This document shows, one piece after another, positions 25,824 through 34,968 of a DNA stretch of 64,000 nucleotides. How positions within the stretch are numbered: the first letter of the stretch is position 1; each line of letters opens with the position of its first letter. The DNA is from Pseudomonas uvaldensis (GTDB taxonomy: Bacteria > Pseudomonadota > Gammaproteobacteria > Pseudomonadales > Pseudomonadaceae): the NCBI RefSeq assembly GCF_021271205.1, contig NZ_JAIWKS010000004.1:310001-374000 (forward strand), written 5' to 3'. Under the pieces are notes generated by a model that saw only the letters and a program-made list of their open reading frames with translations, was not told the DNA's origin and did not search any database. Made by a program: the position numbers and the translations under genes.

Positions 25824-27461
25824 TCATCGTCGGATCGCCGCCATCCATCTCCCCTGATCGATTTCAATCAAGGTCGGCCCCTGGCGGTCGCTGGCGGCAA
25901 GTAGGGCAACGCGCAGGTGCTCCGCGTCGTCAACGGCTTGGGCCGCACATCCCAGGGCCTTCGCCACGCCAATGAAATCCGGGGTGTAGATGTCTACACC
26001 GACCGGTTCGATGGCGCGGTTGACCATGTACTTCCTGATTTCTTCGTAGCCCTGGTTATTCCAGAGCAGCACAATCACCGGCGTGCGTGCCTCCACGGCA
26101 CTGGCCAGTTCCGGCAGGGTGAATTGCAGGCCGCCGTCGCCGATCAGGCACACGACTGGGGGACGCCCCTGGCCCTGGTCCGTGCCGCCGAGCCAGGCAC
26201 CGATGGCGGCCGGCAACGCGTAGCCCAGGGTGCCGTAGCCGGTTGACGCATTGAACCAGCGGCGGGGCCGCTCAAGGTTGAAAGTCAGGTTGCCGGTGTA
26301 CACCGGTTGGGTGGAATCACCGACGAATACGGCGTCGGGCAGCGTTTGTAGAACGGTGTCGAGCAACAGGGTCTGGGCACGGGTCGGAGCATCCCAATCC
26401 CGTTCGAGCCCGGTGCGCAATCGCGCCACGCGAGTGCTTCCCCAATCGCCTTGACGCACCGGCAATGGCAGGCGGTTCAGCTCGGCCAACAAGGCCTGGG
26501 CGGCGGCGCGGGAATCTGCCACCAGCGCCAAGTGAGGCGGATAATTGCGCACGGTCTGGTCCGGGTCGATGTCGATGCGCAGCAGCGCACCGGGAATCTC
26601 GAAGCCACCGGCGAAGGTGACGTCATAGTCGGTCTCGGCCAGCTCGGTGCCGATGGCCAGCACCACATCGGCCTCGGCCACCAGCGCACGGGTGGCGACC
26701 AGGCTTTGGGTAGAGCCGATCAATAGCGGATGACGGGATGGCAACAGGCCCTTGGCGTTGATGGTCAGGGCCACCGGTGCGCCCAGATGCTCGGCCAGTC
26801 GGGTCAGTTCAGCCGCCGCGTCGATGGCGCCGCCACCGGCCAGGATCAACGGACGCCGGGCGCTTGCCAGCAGGTTAGCCATGGATGCGACGGCAGCCGG
26901 CGCGGCGCCGGCACGACTGACAGTCACCGGCGTACTGGCAAGCAAGGCATCTGCCTCTTCGACCAGCACGTCGAGCGGAATCTCGATATGCACCGGTCGC
27001 GGCCGTCCGGCCTGGAACAAGGCGAACGCCCTGGCCAACACAACCGGCAGCTCGGCGGCAGACATCAGGGTGTGGGAAAAAGCCGCAACGCCCCCCACCA
27101 GTGCGCTCTGGTTCGGCAATTCATGCAACTTGCCCCGACCGCCGCCCAATTGACTGCGGGATTGAACACTGGAGATCACCAGCATCGGGATCGAATCGGC
27201 ATAGGCCTGGCCCATCGCGGTGGCAATATTGGTCATGCCAGGACCGGTGATAATGAAACACACACCCGGCTTGCCGCTGACCCGGGCGTATCCGTCGGCC
27301 ATGAAACCGGCGCCCTGCTCATGGCGCGGTGTCACGTGACGGATGCTGGAGCGGGCCAGCCCGCGGTACAACTCGACCGTGTGCACGCCGGGAATGCCGA
27401 ATACCTGCTCGACGCCATAACCTTCAAGTAACTTGACCAACACTTCGCCGCACGTTGCCAT
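25824..27461 (-). CDS. ThDP-dependent decarboxylase, AruI-like (5-guanidino-2-oxopentanoate decarboxylase)
   Basis: The protein has 545 residues from ATG 27461, with GAAGG 8 bp upstream. It has the three-domain acetolactate-synthase fold: a PYR domain with catalytic Glu in PRHEQGAGFMADGYARVSGKPG, a central domain, and a PP domain with the ThDP motif GDGGLQFTL...LLWNN. No regulatory small subunit is adjacent, so a biosynthetic acetolactate synthase is unlikely. The start MATCGEVLVKLLEGYGVEQVFGIPG resembles AruI, which decarboxylates 2-ketoarginine in the arginine transaminase pathway. An aruH-type aminotransferase is not nearby, so this substrate is inferred from resemblance. The LysR gene is divergent, 114 bp away, and may regulate it. 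Confidence 0.78.
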   Translation of the reverse strand: MATCGEVLVKLLEGYGVEQVFGIPGVHTVELYRGLARSSIRHVTPRHEQGAGFMADGYARVSGKPGVCFIITGPGMTNIATAMGQAYADSIPMLVISSVQSRSQLGGGRGKLHELPNQSALVGGVAAFSHTLMSAAELPVVLARAFALFQAGRPRPVHIEIPLDVLVEEADALLASTPVTVSRAGAAPAAVASMANLLASARRPLILAGGGAIDAAAELTRLAEHLGAPVALTINAKGLLPSRHPLLIGSTQSLVATRALVAEADVVLAIGTELAETDYDVTFAGGFEIPGALLRIDIDPDQTVRNYPPHLALVADSRAAAQALLAELNRLPLPVRQGDWGSTRVARLRTGLERDWDAPTRAQTLLLDTVLQTLPDAVFVGDSTQPVYTGNLTFNLERPRRWFNASTGYGTLGYALPAAIGAWLGGTDQGQGRPPVVCLIGDGGLQFTLPELASAVEARTPVIVLLWNNQGYEEIRKYMVNRAIEPVGVDIYTPDFIGVAKALGCAAQAVDDAEHLRVALLAASDRQGPTLIEIDQGRWMAAIRR

Positions 27462-27543
27462 TGTGATTGCCTTCCCCTGCCTCGGATCGGCTTTATTGGA
27501 ACGGGCAGGCCATAGCCGCAACAATCGATAAAAAGTCATACTT

Positions 27544-27564
27544 GCCATGTCTTCACGTCATGGC
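27544..27564. promoter_or_regulatory. Candidate LysR-type operator
   Basis: GCCATG-N9-CATGGC contains the T-N11-A core (T27548 to A27560) typical of LysR-family boxes. It lies between the divergent ThDP-enzyme and LysR genes, ending 11 bp before the LysR start. That position would suit autoregulation. Confidence 0.4.
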
Positions 27565-27575
27565 TCGACCGCACA

Positions 27576-28457
27576 ATGAAACGCCTTCCCCCACTGCCGG
27601 CGCTGCATACCTTCCTGATTACGGCCCAGTGCTGCAATTTCACTCGGGCGGCTGAACATTTGCACATCACCCAGGGCGCGGTAAGCCGGCAAATTGCCGG
27701 GCTGGAGGCTCATCTGGGCTATACGCTGTTCCAGCGCCACGCACGGGGCTTGAGCCTGACGGCCGAGGGCCAGGCATGGCTGCCACGGGTCCAGCAGGTG
27801 TTCGGTTTGATCGACGAGGCGGTGGAACAGATCGGCGAGGAACGTCAGGTGCTGCAACTCAAGGCCCCGACCTGTGTGCTGCGCTGGTTGCTGCCGTGCC
27901 TGGTGCAATGGCAGAAGGAACGGCCGGATGTGCCCGTGGCGCTGACCACCACGATCAAGCATGGCGTCGACTTCCAACGCGAAGCCTTCGACGCCGCGGT
28001 GGTCTATGGGCCGCCGCCGGCTGTGTCCCTGGGGTCGGTGCATCTGTTCGATGAACAACTGACGCCCGTCTGCTCCCGTCCTTATCTGGAAGGCCCTGTG
28101 CCGCTGTGCTCAGCCGCCGACCTGCAACAGCACCTGCTGCTGCACCCCACGACGGATGAGCGTGACTGGACTACCTGGCTGGACGCTGCCCAAGTAAAAC
28201 TGACGAACATCGGCAAGGGCCAGCACTTCGAAACCCTGGACCTGGCGATGTCCATGGCGTCCCAGGGCATGGGCGTGGCGATTGGCGACTGGTCGCTGAT
28301 CGGCGAAGACCTGAACGCCGGACGGTTGGTGATGCCGTTCGAACTGAAGGTTCGGACCGGGATGGGCTATCACCTCGTCTATCCTCATAACGCCCCGATC
28401 ACAAGCCCGTTGCGGGAACTCATCGAGTGGCTGGTGGCGCAGGCCCATATGCGGTAG
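27576..28457 (+). CDS. LysR-family transcriptional regulator (GcvA-like)
   Basis: The protein has 293 residues from ATG 27576. The N-terminal winged helix-turn-helix is clear (NFTRAAEHLHITQGAVSRQIAGLEAHLGYTLF), and the start LPPLPALHTFLITAQ is of the GcvA/AmpR subgroup. The C-terminal region is the periplasmic-binding-protein-like effector domain. No strong ribosome-binding site precedes the ATG. The divergent ThDP decarboxylase gene is the natural target; the effector could be its substrate. Confidence 0.88.
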   Translation: MKRLPPLPALHTFLITAQCCNFTRAAEHLHITQGAVSRQIAGLEAHLGYTLFQRHARGLSLTAEGQAWLPRVQQVFGLIDEAVEQIGEERQVLQLKAPTCVLRWLLPCLVQWQKERPDVPVALTTTIKHGVDFQREAFDAAVVYGPPPAVSLGSVHLFDEQLTPVCSRPYLEGPVPLCSAADLQQHLLLHPTTDERDWTTWLDAAQVKLTNIGKGQHFETLDLAMSMASQGMGVAIGDWSLIGEDLNAGRLVMPFELKVRTGMGYHLVYPHNAPITSPLRELIEWLVAQAHMR

Positions 28458-28535
28458 CTGCCACATGCAAGCCTCTGAATCGTCTGCATCTCGAGCAAGC
28501 TTTGCTCCCACCAATCACCTCGCCATCGATGTGAG

Positions 28536-29555
28536 CTAGAGCAGATTAGGCACTTGCGCCGGCTCGACCTGCGCCCAGTGCGACGTGTCTTCGCGATGCT
28601 CGCGCAAATAGGGCAACACCGCCCCCAACAATGGTTCCTTGAACGCTTCCTGGAAGCGATGGGCCAGACCCGGTATCAGTTTCAACCGGCTGCCCCGGAT
28701 ATGCGCCGCCAGATGCACGCCGTGCATGACCGGTAATAAAGGGTCGGCGGTGCCATGGACCACGAGGGTCGGCACTTGCAGTTGGTTGAGCAACGCCACG
28801 CGGCTCGGCTCCGCCATGATCGCCATGATCTGCCGCTTCACGCCCTCTGGATTGAAAGCCCGGTCATAGGCCACGGCGGCCTGATGCAGTAGCGCCTGGC
28901 GATCGTCGATGACCATGGGGCTGCCCAGGGCGGCCAACAGATCGGCCTGCTGCTCCAGGGCCATTTCACGATTCGGCGCGCTGCGACGGGACAGCAATTG
29001 CACCAGCGCCTCGCTGGGCGCCGGCAAACCTTGGGCACTGGAGCTGGTCATGATCAGGGTCAGGCTTTCGACCCGCCGCGGCGCCATGGCCGCCATGTGT
29101 TGGGCAATCATGCCGCCCATGCTCGCCCCCAGCACATGAAAGCGTTGCACCTGCAACGCGTCCATCAGTTCCAGTCCATCGTCGGCCATGTCGGTCAAGG
29201 TATAAGGCGCCGCCACGGGCAGGCCCAACTTGTAGCGCAAGGCTTCGAAGGTCAGGTTGGCGCTGCCGGGCGCCTGGCGCCAGGTGGACAGGCCTACGTC
29301 CCGATTGTCGTAGCGAATCACCCGGAAACCTTGCTCGCACAAGGCAACCACCACCTCGTCGGGCCAATGGATCAATTGCCCCCCCAAGCCCATCACCAGC
29401 AACAACGCCGGATCGGAAGCACGCCCGATGCTCTGGTACGCCAGGCTCACCTGATCCAGATCGACCCGTTGGGTCGTGACATTCACATCACAACGAGACG
29501 CCGCCAAGGACGGCAGGCCGAACATCAAGACGGCCAGGAAAATGAACACACGCAT
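28536..29555 (-). CDS. Exported alpha/beta hydrolase
   Basis: The protein has 339 residues. A signal peptide ([20 protein letters not shown]) precedes an alpha/beta-hydrolase domain: oxyanion region [14 protein letters not shown], nucleophile Ser in LGASMGGM, acid Asp probably in [10 protein letters not shown], and His in GLAHRF. It resembles lipase/esterase-like hydrolases, but the substrate is unknown. It stands alone on the minus strand. The 78 bp downstream hold a half-copy of the REP sequence at about 28487. Confidence 0.82.
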   Translation of the reverse strand: MRVFIFLAVLMFGLPSLAASRCDVNVTTQRVDLDQVSLAYQSIGRASDPALLLVMGLGGQLIHWPDEVVVALCEQGFRVIRYDNRDVGLSTWRQAPGSANLTFEALRYKLGLPVAAPYTLTDMADDGLELMDALQVQRFHVLGASMGGMIAQHMAAMAPRRVESLTLIMTSSSAQGLPAPSEALVQLLSRRSAPNREMALEQQADLLAALGSPMVIDDRQALLHQAAVAYDRAFNPEGVKRQIMAIMAEPSRVALLNQLQVPTLVVHGTADPLLPVMHGVHLAAHIRGSRLKLIPGLAHRFQEAFKEPLLGAVLPYLREHREDTSHWAQVEPAQVPNLL

Positions 29556-29725
29556 GAAGAAACACCAAAACGCAGAACCCCAGTAGAGCGCGAGTCTGAT
29601 GAAATTCGCTCAAGCGCGCTGCCACAGTTGCGTGACAGTTTGATGAAGATTGCCGAGTGGTTTCCCGAAGGGGACGGCTGTAGGAGCAAAGCTTGCTCCC
29701 ACAGATGCAATCCAATTCCAGCTGA

Positions 29726-29745
29726 AGCCCGCTTAGAGGCGGGCT
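29726..29745 (-). terminator. Hairpin at the end of metE
   Basis: Read on the minus strand, AGCCCGC-ctctaa-GCGGGCT forms a 7-bp GC-rich stem overlapping the first base of the metE stop codon. The T tract after it is poor. Half REP elements lie further downstream at about 29681. Confidence 0.45.
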
Positions 29746-32057
29746 CAGGCCAGTTGAGCCCGCAACTGCCTTGCCGCCGCCACCATGTTCACCAGCGCCG
29801 CCTCGGTTTCCGGCCAGCCACGGGTCTTCAATCCACAGTCGGGGTTGACCCACAACTGTTCGGCAGGAATCCGTTTCACCGCCTTGCTCATCAACGCAAC
29901 CATCTCGGCCGTGTCCGGTACCCGTGGCGAGTGGATGTCGTAGACGCCCGGGCCGATGTCGTTGGGGTAGTCGAACGCCTCGAAGGCATCGAGCAGTTCC
30001 ATGTCCGAACGGGAGGTTTCGAGGGTGATGACATCGGCGTCCATGTCGGCGATGGCCTGGATCACGTCATTGAACTCGCTGTAGCACATATGGGTGTGGA
30101 TCTGGGTTTCGTCGCGCACCCCCGATGCGCTCAGGCGGAAGGCTTGCACCGCCCAGTCGAGGTAGTCCTGCCATTGCCCGCGACGCAGCGGCAACCCTTC
30201 GCGGAATGCAGCCTCGTCGATCTGCACGATGCCGATTCCAGCGGCCTCCAGGTCCAGCACCTCGTCGCGCAGGGCCAGGGCCAGTTGCAGCGCCTGGACC
30301 CGCCGCGGCACGTCTTCCCGAGGGAACGACCACATCAGCATGGTCACGGGACCGGTGAGCATGCCCTTCATGACCTTGTCGGTCTGGCTTTGGGCGTAGC
30401 GGATCCAGTCGACGGTCATGGCTTTCGGCCGACTGATGTCGCCATAGATGATCGCCGGCTTCACACAACGCGAGCCATAGCTCTGGACCCAACCGAAACG
30501 GGTGAAGGCGTAGCCGTCCAATTGCTCGGCGAAGTATTCCACCATGTCATTGCGCTCGGCTTCGCCATGGACCAGCACATCCAGGCCCAGGCGTTCCTGG
30601 ATCTGCACGGCGTGGCGAATCTCGGTGTGCATGGCGTCCTGGTAGTCATTGGCCGACAGCTTGCCCTGCTTGTAGGCCTGACGCGCCAGGCGAATGGCCG
30701 GTGTCTGTGGGAAGGAGCCGATGGTGGTGGTAGGAAAGGCCGGCAGTTTCAGCCGCGCACGCTGCTGTTCGATGCGTTGGGCAAACGGCGAGCGTCGCTG
30801 GGTGTCCTGGGGGCCGATTGCCTCGAGACGGGCCTGGACTTCGGGTTTGTGAATACGCGTCGAACCGGCACGACGGGCTCGCACGTCGCGACTTTCAGCC
30901 AGAACCCGGCGCACGCCGGGGGCCTGCGGGTCGTTCAACGCATCGCGCAGCACCGCCACTTCACCGCACTTCTGCACGGCAAAGGCCAGCCAACTCTTGA
31001 GTTCGGGGTCGAGGCGGTCTTCACGTTCCAGATCCACCGGGCTGTGCAACAGCGAGCAAGACGTGCTGACCCAAAGATTATCGCCAAAGCGTTCCTGGGC
31101 CGGCTGCAACTGCGCCAGCGCCTGTTCCAGTTCGCAACGCCAGACGTTGCGGCCATTGACCAGGCCCACCGACAGGATCTTGTAGGTCGGCAGCCGATCC
31201 AGCACCTGGCCCAGTTGCTCCGGGGCACGCACGGCGTCGATGTGCAAACCGTCCACCGGCAGGCTCACAGCCAGACCGAGGTTGTCTTGCAGGCCGCTGA
31301 AGTAGGTCGCCACGAGTTTTTTCAGCGGCGAATACTGGAGGATGTGATAAGCCCGCTCGAAGGCGTTTTTCCAGGCCTGGGGCAGATCGAGGGTGAGGAT
31401 CGGCTCGTCGATCTGCACCCACTCCACACCCTGGGCCTTCAGGCGATTGAGGATTTCGCCATAGACCGGCAACAGGCGCTCCAACAGATCGAGTTTGTCG
31501 AATTCCTGCCCCTTGGCCTTGCCCAGCCACAAGTACGTCAACGGACCGATGATCACCGGTTTGACCTGATGCCCCAAGGCATGGGCCTCATCCACTTCCT
31601 CAAACAACTGCTCCCAACTCAGGGCAAAGGTCTGACCGACGGAAAACTCCGGGACCAGGTAGTGGTAGTTGGTGTCGAACCACTTGGTCAGTTCCTGGGC
31701 ATGCCGGGCCTGGCCGTGATCGGCGTTGCAGCAGGCGACCGTGGCGCCACGGGCCATGGCGAACAGGGTTTCAAGGGTCGGTTGGCCCTGGGCATTCAAT
31801 GTATTGCGAAAGCGCTCAGGGACGGCACCCAGGGCCAGCGTATGGCTGAGCACCTGGTCGTACCAGGCGAAATCCCCCACCGGCAGCAGGTCGATGCCGG
31901 CGTCTTTCTGCAATTGCCAGTGCCGGGCCCGCAGCTCGCGGCCCACCGCTTGTAACGCGGCCGCCGACAGATCGCCCTTCCAATAGGCTTCGAGGGCTTT
32001 TTTCAGTTCGCGATCGGCGCCGATGCGAGGAAAACCGAGGGTGTGGGCCAGGGCCAT
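29745..32057 (-). CDS. metE: Cobalamin-independent methionine synthase
   Basis: The protein has 770 residues from ATG 32057, with GGAGG 9 bp upstream; a longer frame to 32141 would cross the MetR control region. The N-terminal [20 protein letters not shown] and the C-terminal zinc-site motifs THMCYSEF and [11 protein letters not shown] identify MetE. It transfers the methyl group from 5-methyltetrahydropteroyl-tri-glutamate to homocysteine in the last step of methionine synthesis, in the cytosol. Length equals the family norm. metR is divergent, and a TGAG-N5-CTCA site in between fits MetR activation. Confidence 0.98.
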   Translation of the reverse strand: MALAHTLGFPRIGADRELKKALEAYWKGDLSAAALQAVGRELRARHWQLQKDAGIDLLPVGDFAWYDQVLSHTLALGAVPERFRNTLNAQGQPTLETLFAMARGATVACCNADHGQARHAQELTKWFDTNYHYLVPEFSVGQTFALSWEQLFEEVDEAHALGHQVKPVIIGPLTYLWLGKAKGQEFDKLDLLERLLPVYGEILNRLKAQGVEWVQIDEPILTLDLPQAWKNAFERAYHILQYSPLKKLVATYFSGLQDNLGLAVSLPVDGLHIDAVRAPEQLGQVLDRLPTYKILSVGLVNGRNVWRCELEQALAQLQPAQERFGDNLWVSTSCSLLHSPVDLEREDRLDPELKSWLAFAVQKCGEVAVLRDALNDPQAPGVRRVLAESRDVRARRAGSTRIHKPEVQARLEAIGPQDTQRRSPFAQRIEQQRARLKLPAFPTTTIGSFPQTPAIRLARQAYKQGKLSANDYQDAMHTEIRHAVQIQERLGLDVLVHGEAERNDMVEYFAEQLDGYAFTRFGWVQSYGSRCVKPAIIYGDISRPKAMTVDWIRYAQSQTDKVMKGMLTGPVTMLMWSFPREDVPRRVQALQLALALRDEVLDLEAAGIGIVQIDEAAFREGLPLRRGQWQDYLDWAVQAFRLSASGVRDETQIHTHMCYSEFNDVIQAIADMDADVITLETSRSDMELLDAFEAFDYPNDIGPGVYDIHSPRVPDTAEMVALMSKAVKRIPAEQLWVNPDCGLKTRGWPETEAALVNMVAAARQLRAQLA

Positions 32058-32109
32058 GGTATGCGTCCTCCTGTAAAAGATGACGCCATTGTCGACAGCC
32101 TGCACCACA

Positions 32110-32122
32110 TGAGACAAACTCA
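32110..32122. promoter_or_regulatory. Candidate MetR box between metE and metR
   Basis: TGAG-acaaa-CTCA is one symmetric change away from the enteric MetR consensus TGAA-N5-TTCA. It lies 53 bp upstream of the metE start and about 30-40 bp upstream of metR. Confidence 0.5.
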
Positions 32123-32152
32123 ACGTTTTCGTGTTGATCACAAGTTTTGCTC

Positions 32153-33082
32153 ATGGAGACCCCGGTGCTTGAACTCCGTCACCTCAAGACCCTGCACGCC
32201 CTGCGCGAAGCCGACAGCCTGGTCGAAGCCGCCGAACGGCTGCACCTGACCCAGTCCGCACTTTCTCACCAGTTCAAGGAACTGGAAGAACGCCTGGGTA
32301 TGCCGTTGTTCGTGCGCAAGACCAAGCCAGTTCGGTTCACCAGCGCCGGCCTGCGCCTGCTACAACTGGCCGACGCCACCTTGCCGTTGCTGCGCAGCGC
32401 CGAGCGTGACATTGCACGGCTGGCCGGCGGCACCGCCGGGCGCTTGCACATGGCGATCGAGTGCCACAGTTGCTTCCAATGGCTGATGCCCACCATCGAT
32501 CAGTTTCGCGATGCGTGGCCGGAAGTCGAACTGGACCTGGCGTCGGGTTTCGCCTTCGCCCCGTTGCCGGCCCTGGCCCGTGGCGACCTGGACCTGGTGG
32601 TGACATCCGATCCACTGGACCTGACGGGCATCACTTACGTGCCGCTGTTCACTTACGAAGCCATGCTCGCCGTCGCCAACCAGCATCGGCTGGCGGGCAA
32701 ACCGTACATCGTCCCCGAAGACCTGGTCAGCGAAACCCTGATCACCTATCCGGTGGAACGGGATCGATTGGACATCTTCACCCGCTTCCTGGAACCGGCC
32801 GACATCGAACCGGCCCAGGTCCGCACGTCCGAGCTGACGGTCATGATGATGCAGTTGGTGGCCAGCGGTCGTGGCGTCTGTGGCATGCCCCACTGGGCCC
32901 TGCATGAATACAGCTCGCGTGGTTATGTGAAAGCCAAGCGACTGGGAGAAAAAGGGTTATTCGCCACACTGTACGCGGCGGTGCGGACCGACATGCTCGA
33001 CGCGCCGTATATGCGCGATTTCCTGCTCACGGCCAAGGACACGTCGTTCTCGACGCTGGATGGGGTCAGTGCGGTTCGGTAA
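32153..33082 (+). CDS. metR: LysR-family activator of methionine biosynthesis
   Basis: The protein has 309 residues from ATG 32153. GTG 32165 is a strong alternative with GGAG 6 bp upstream and would start at LELRHLKTLHALREADS, the usual MetR N-terminus. The winged helix-turn-helix is SLVEAAERLHLTQSALSHQFKELEERLGM. The effector domain includes the MetR-typical GRLHMAIECHSCFQWLMP, thought to sense homocysteine. Being divergent from metE is the classic arrangement. The start is the only doubt. Confidence 0.95.
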   Translation: METPVLELRHLKTLHALREADSLVEAAERLHLTQSALSHQFKELEERLGMPLFVRKTKPVRFTSAGLRLLQLADATLPLLRSAERDIARLAGGTAGRLHMAIECHSCFQWLMPTIDQFRDAWPEVELDLASGFAFAPLPALARGDLDLVVTSDPLDLTGITYVPLFTYEAMLAVANQHRLAGKPYIVPEDLVSETLITYPVERDRLDIFTRFLEPADIEPAQVRTSELTVMMMQLVASGRGVCGMPHWALHEYSSRGYVKAKRLGEKGLFATLYAAVRTDMLDAPYMRDFLLTAKDTSFSTLDGVSAVR

Positions 33083-33086
33083 GACC

Positions 33087-33170
33087 GTGGGAGCGGGCTT
33101 GCTCGCGAAGAGGGAGTGTCAACGATATAAATATCTGACCCACCGCCTTCGCGAGCAAGCCCGCTCCCAC
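33087..33170. repeat. Pseudomonas REP-type inverted repeat pair
   Basis: Perfect 24-bp arms (GTGGGAGCGGGCTTGCTCGCGAAG and its complement) flank a 36-bp AT-richer spacer. It lies between the convergent metR and GNAT genes, where it can serve as a shared transcript end. Confidence 0.85.
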
Positions 33171-33187
33171 AGAGTACGGCGCAAGGA

Positions 33188-33685
33188 TTAAAGCTCGCGC
33201 CACATAAGGACCTTGTCGAAGTACTCATCCCCCACGCGAATCGCCTGGGGCTCCAGGCCGTAGAGTGCGAAACCACAGCGCTGGTAGAGCCTGATGGCCG
33301 GGTCGTTGCCGGCGGTGACGGTCAGTTGCACCAATCGCAGGAAGGCATGGCGCCGGGCCTCGGCCAGCGCGGCCTCCAGCAGTTGCTGGCCAAGCCCACG
33401 GTGACGATGGGCATCGACGACATACATGCCGAACAGGGTCGCCTTGTGCCGGGCCTTTTCCCGAGGATCCAGGGCCAGGCCGACGATACCCGCCAGTTGA
33501 TTCGCCTCGAATGCGCCCAATACCACGTCGAGACGGCTGGTCAGGCGAGATTCCCACCAGTTCATGGGCATGACCGCACGCTCCCTGACGCTGGACGTGA
33601 AGGCCTGCGGATGATGCTCATACGCCTGCAGCATCAACTCACGATAGGCCTGCACATCGCCAGCGCGCAGCCGTCGGATATTCAC
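33188..33685 (-). CDS. GNAT-family N-acetyltransferase
   Basis: The protein has 165 residues starting at the ATGA overlap with the LysE gene. The acetyl-CoA site is visible as MYVVDAHRHRGLGQQLLEAALAEAR (motif A, R/Q-x-x-G-x-G/A type), followed by VTAGNDPAIRLYQRCGFALYG. Substrate unknown; such enzymes often modify amino acids, antibiotics or ribosomal proteins. It is the last gene of a three-gene run with LysE and Nudix genes joined by 4-bp overlaps. Confidence 0.85.
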   Translation of the reverse strand: MNIRRLRAGDVQAYRELMLQAYEHHPQAFTSSVRERAVMPMNWWESRLTSRLDVVLGAFEANQLAGIVGLALDPREKARHKATLFGMYVVDAHRHRGLGQQLLEAALAEARRHAFLRLVQLTVTAGNDPAIRLYQRCGFALYGLEPQAIRVGDEYFDKVLMWREL

Positions 33686-34320
33686 GCGGCCCGCCGTTGC
33701 TCAAGCATCAGCCGCAACGCCAGCCCACCGAGCACCAACCCCATGAAATAGCGCTGGGCCGCCAGCCAGGTGGGGTTATGCACGAACCACGAAGCGATGC
33801 CGGCGGCAAACAGGGCAATCAGCAGGTTGACGCTGAAACTGACGCTGATCTGGGTCAGCCCCAGGATGATGCTCTGGGTGAACAGCGAGCCGTGCTCCGG
33901 GCTGATGAACTGCGGGAACACCGACAGGTAGAACACCGCGATCTTCGGGTTCAAGGCGCTGGTGAGAAAGCCCATGGTGATCAACTTGCGTGTCGAGTCC
34001 GCGGGCAACTGTTGGGCCTGGAACGGCGAGCGCGCACCCGGTTTCACCGCTTGCCACGCCAGCCACAACAGGTACAGCGCACCGGCCCACTTGAGGATTT
34101 CATAGGCCATGGGCACCGCCAGGAACACCGCCGTCAACCCCGCGGCGGCGGCGAACATATGCACGAAGAACCCCGCCACCACGCCCAGCAGGGAGGTAAC
34201 GCCGGCCTTGCGGCCCTGGCAGATCGAACGGGAGATCAGATAGATCATGTTCGGGCCGGGCGTGAGCACCATCAACAACGCGGCGGCGGCGAAAATCAAC
34301 AGGTCCGGCAATGGAATCAT
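33682..34320 (-). CDS. LysE/RhtB-family amino-acid exporter
   Basis: The protein has 212 residues from ATG 34320, with AAGGA 9-10 bp upstream (a TTG at 34326 is less likely). Six hydrophobic segments and the signature LMVLTPGPNMIYLISRSICQGRKAG near the N-terminus identify the LysE/RhtB superfamily. These inner-membrane exporters release amino acids such as threonine, homoserine or lysine. The ATG overlaps the stop of the Nudix gene, and its own stop overlaps the GNAT start. Confidence 0.88.
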   Translation of the reverse strand: MIPLPDLLIFAAAALLMVLTPGPNMIYLISRSICQGRKAGVTSLLGVVAGFFVHMFAAAAGLTAVFLAVPMAYEILKWAGALYLLWLAWQAVKPGARSPFQAQQLPADSTRKLITMGFLTSALNPKIAVFYLSVFPQFISPEHGSLFTQSIILGLTQISVSFSVNLLIALFAAGIASWFVHNPTWLAAQRYFMGLVLGGLALRLMLEQRRAA

Positions 34321-34751
34321 GGGCAACAGTCCTTGAGCCTTGAATCGAGGCAGGTGGCTCGATAGAACGGCAGGATCACCTCACCTGTCAACGGCGCCAG
34401 GAAAAGACCGCCGTCACCGGTCGGGTCGATCCAGCGGACTTCTTCAATTTCAGCGGCGGGAGAAACCGAGACGTCGATGTTCAGCAGAAACACTTCAGCC
34501 TGCACGATAAAACCCGGCTCGTTGGCGGCCGGCGCGCTGAATGCGCCTAGATAGCGGGCCTGGGCCGGATCGATCAGCAGCCCGAGTTCTTCGTCCAGTT
34601 CACGGGCCAGGGCCTGCACCGGTTGTTCATGGGGCTCGATCTTGCCACCCGGTTGCATGAAAGCCCGGGTGCCGCGCTTGCGCACCAGCAGGGTGCGACC
34701 GTCCGGCCCGATCAACAGGGCGGCGGCGATGTGGATGAGGGAAGTGGTCAT
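34317..34751 (-). CDS. Nudix hydrolase
   Basis: The protein has 144 residues. It has a perfect Nudix box: GGKIEPHE, seven residues, then RELDEELGL (G-x5-E-x7-REU-x-EE-x-GU). Residues before it (LLVRKRGTRAFMQPGG) resemble the 8-oxo-dGTPase/ADP-ribose type, but specificity cannot be read from the sequence. It is the first gene of the Nudix-LysE-GNAT run. A REP-type hairpin lies about 80 bp upstream, between this gene and the REC/HD-GYP gene. Confidence 0.9.
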   Translation of the reverse strand: MTTSLIHIAAALLIGPDGRTLLVRKRGTRAFMQPGGKIEPHEQPVQALARELDEELGLLIDPAQARYLGAFSAPAANEPGFIVQAEVFLLNIDVSVSPAAEIEEVRWIDPTGDGGLFLAPLTGEVILPFYRATCLDSRLKDCCP

Positions 34752-34833
34752 GAAGGGCCAACGTCATGGTGGAAAATGCCGGAGAGATTACAGACCGGAC
34801 CGGCTGGCGCAAAGCCTCAAGGCCCGCACATAT

Positions 34834-34944
34834 CCCTGTGGGAGCCTTGTGGGAGCAAAGCTTGCTCGCGATACAAGCGACTCGGTTTCAACAAGACCGC
34901 GTTGTATCGCGGGCAAGCCTTGCTCCCACAAGGCTCCCACAGGG
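34834..34944. repeat. Long REP-type inverted repeat
   Basis: CCCTGTGGGAGCCTTGTGGG at the left end pairs with its complement at the right. The inner arms GAGCAAAGCTTGCTCGCGATACAA also pair, with a few mismatches, so the whole 111 bp can fold into one long hairpin. Confidence 0.8.
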
Positions 34945-34968
34945 ACTGCAATGTCTGTCAAACAGCTC

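Noticed and set aside
27544..27564. Inverted repeat as a hairpin terminator
   Set aside because: It lies between divergent genes, where no transcript ends, and has no T tract.
28998..31955. 985-residue plus-strand open frame
   Set aside because: It lies antisense to metE and the alpha/beta hydrolase, both certain genes; its His/Gln/Arg-rich translation is the usual shadow of GC-rich coding DNA.
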